This document shows positions 63,743 through 64,000 of a stretch of DNA of 64,000 nucleotides, piece by piece. A program made the translations under genes and the position numbers. Under the pieces are notes generated by a model. That model made no database searches and had not been told where the DNA came from. It saw only the letters and a list, made by a program, of their open reading frames with translations. The stretch spans positions 62,001-126,000 of the forward strand of contig NZ_PVZN01000015.1 of the NCBI RefSeq assembly GCF_003024385.1. Reading direction: 5' to 3'. How positions within the stretch are numbered: the first letter of the stretch is position 1; every line of letters begins with the position of its first letter. Source of the DNA: Pseudomonas sp. BBP2017. GTDB taxonomy: Bacteria > Pseudomonadota > Gammaproteobacteria > Pseudomonadales > Pseudomonadaceae.

Positions 63743-63816
63743 CGCGGGGCTTGCCCCGCGATGAGGCTCGCTAAACCGCTACAACAAGCCCCGACTGGTA
63801 ATGCCAGCGGGGCTTT
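63743..63816 (+). terminator. Two hairpins after acsA, the second a likely terminator
   Basis: First: CGCGGGGC-TT-GCCCCGCG (63743-63760), REP-core-like, no T-run. Second: AAGCCCCG plus CTGG / CCAG plus GGGGCTT (63786-63815) with a 5-base loop, ending GCTTTG. The T-run is only three bases, so efficiency is uncertain. Confidence 0.55.
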
Positions 63817-63951
63817 GTGCTTTCTGTTACTCCGACATTCATCGGTAACCTTTGTGTCACCACAATTGCTCGTCAGCGGGGCAAAGGGAAACGCTTTCGC
63901 CCAACAACAGGGCGTTCTCTGCATCGATTTCGATCTGCCGAAACGCTGAGC

Positions 63952-63980
63952 TTGCCGGATTAGAAGGGTTTGCCAATAAT
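63952..63980 (+). promoter_or_regulatory. Sigma70 promoter for the next gene beyond the window
   Basis: -35 TTGCCG (63952-63957), 17-base spacer, -10 AATAAT (63975-63980). It faces the right edge; the downstream gene is not in the window. Confidence 0.5.
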
Positions 63981-64000
63981 AGGCCCGCTTATTGCTTCTT

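Overview
The window is about 64 kb of high-GC chromosome from a Pseudomonas, most likely of the P. putida group or a close fluorescent relative. The basis is the phhR/phhABC cluster, gpu-type guanidino-acid genes, acetoin catabolism with AcoR, a PlpD-like patatin autotransporter, a cpxR/spy-like/cpxA cluster, a PA1414-type small gene behind an Anr box, and many copies of a pseudomonad REP palindrome (GCGGGCTTGCCCCGCGAT core). No tRNA, rRNA, CRISPR array, IS element or prophage gene was recognised. Almost all coding space is filled with ordinary chromosomal genes.

Layout. 0-8.5 kb: azoR, then an acetoin/2,3-butanediol operon on the minus strand (acoX-acoA-acoB-acoC-bdhA) facing the divergent sigma54 activator acoR; a consensus -24/-12 promoter and a perfect 21-bp palindrome lie between them. 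8.6-13.7 kb: two EamA-type exporters, a YbdG-like mechanosensitive channel, an SrmB-like RNA helicase, and a 41-codon PA1414-like gene with an Anr/FNR box. 13.7-17.3 kb: gpu-type cluster (sodium symporter, ureohydrolase, LysR regulator), followed by an Aer-like PAS chemoreceptor and a DTW-domain tRNA-modifying enzyme.

19.7-32.3 kb: the main accessory feature. A complete type I secretion system (HlyD, LssB-type ABC transporter, TolC) is divergent from a 2363-aa LapA-class adhesin. The adhesin has an N-terminal retention module with a TAAG site for a LapG-type protease, five near-identical 243-245-aa repeat units, a vWFA domain and C-terminal RTX repeats. The long intergenic region holds a nested palindrome.

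32.3-53.8 kb: housekeeping and regulation: recQ, a MarR gene with its own operator, PlpD-like patatin autotransporter, SelW-like protein, LpxH-like phosphoesterase, trkH, a nitroreductase, the Cpx-like cluster with a GTAAA-N6-GTAAA box, yciB/yciI, trpH-yciO-scpA-scpB and rluB.

53.8-64 kb: an aromatic amino acid permease with an unusually long leader region, arfB, an unreported-looking 42-aa ORF, phhABC for phenylalanine/tyrosine catabolism with two PhhR boxes and the divergent phhR, a DUF2790 protein, and acsA. The end of the window carries a promoter for the next, unseen gene.

Functional themes: carbon supply converging on acetyl-CoA (aco, acsA, phh), amino-acid and guanidino-acid use, envelope stress, and c-di-GMP-type adhesion control. 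All calls are from reading translations and motifs; no database search was run.
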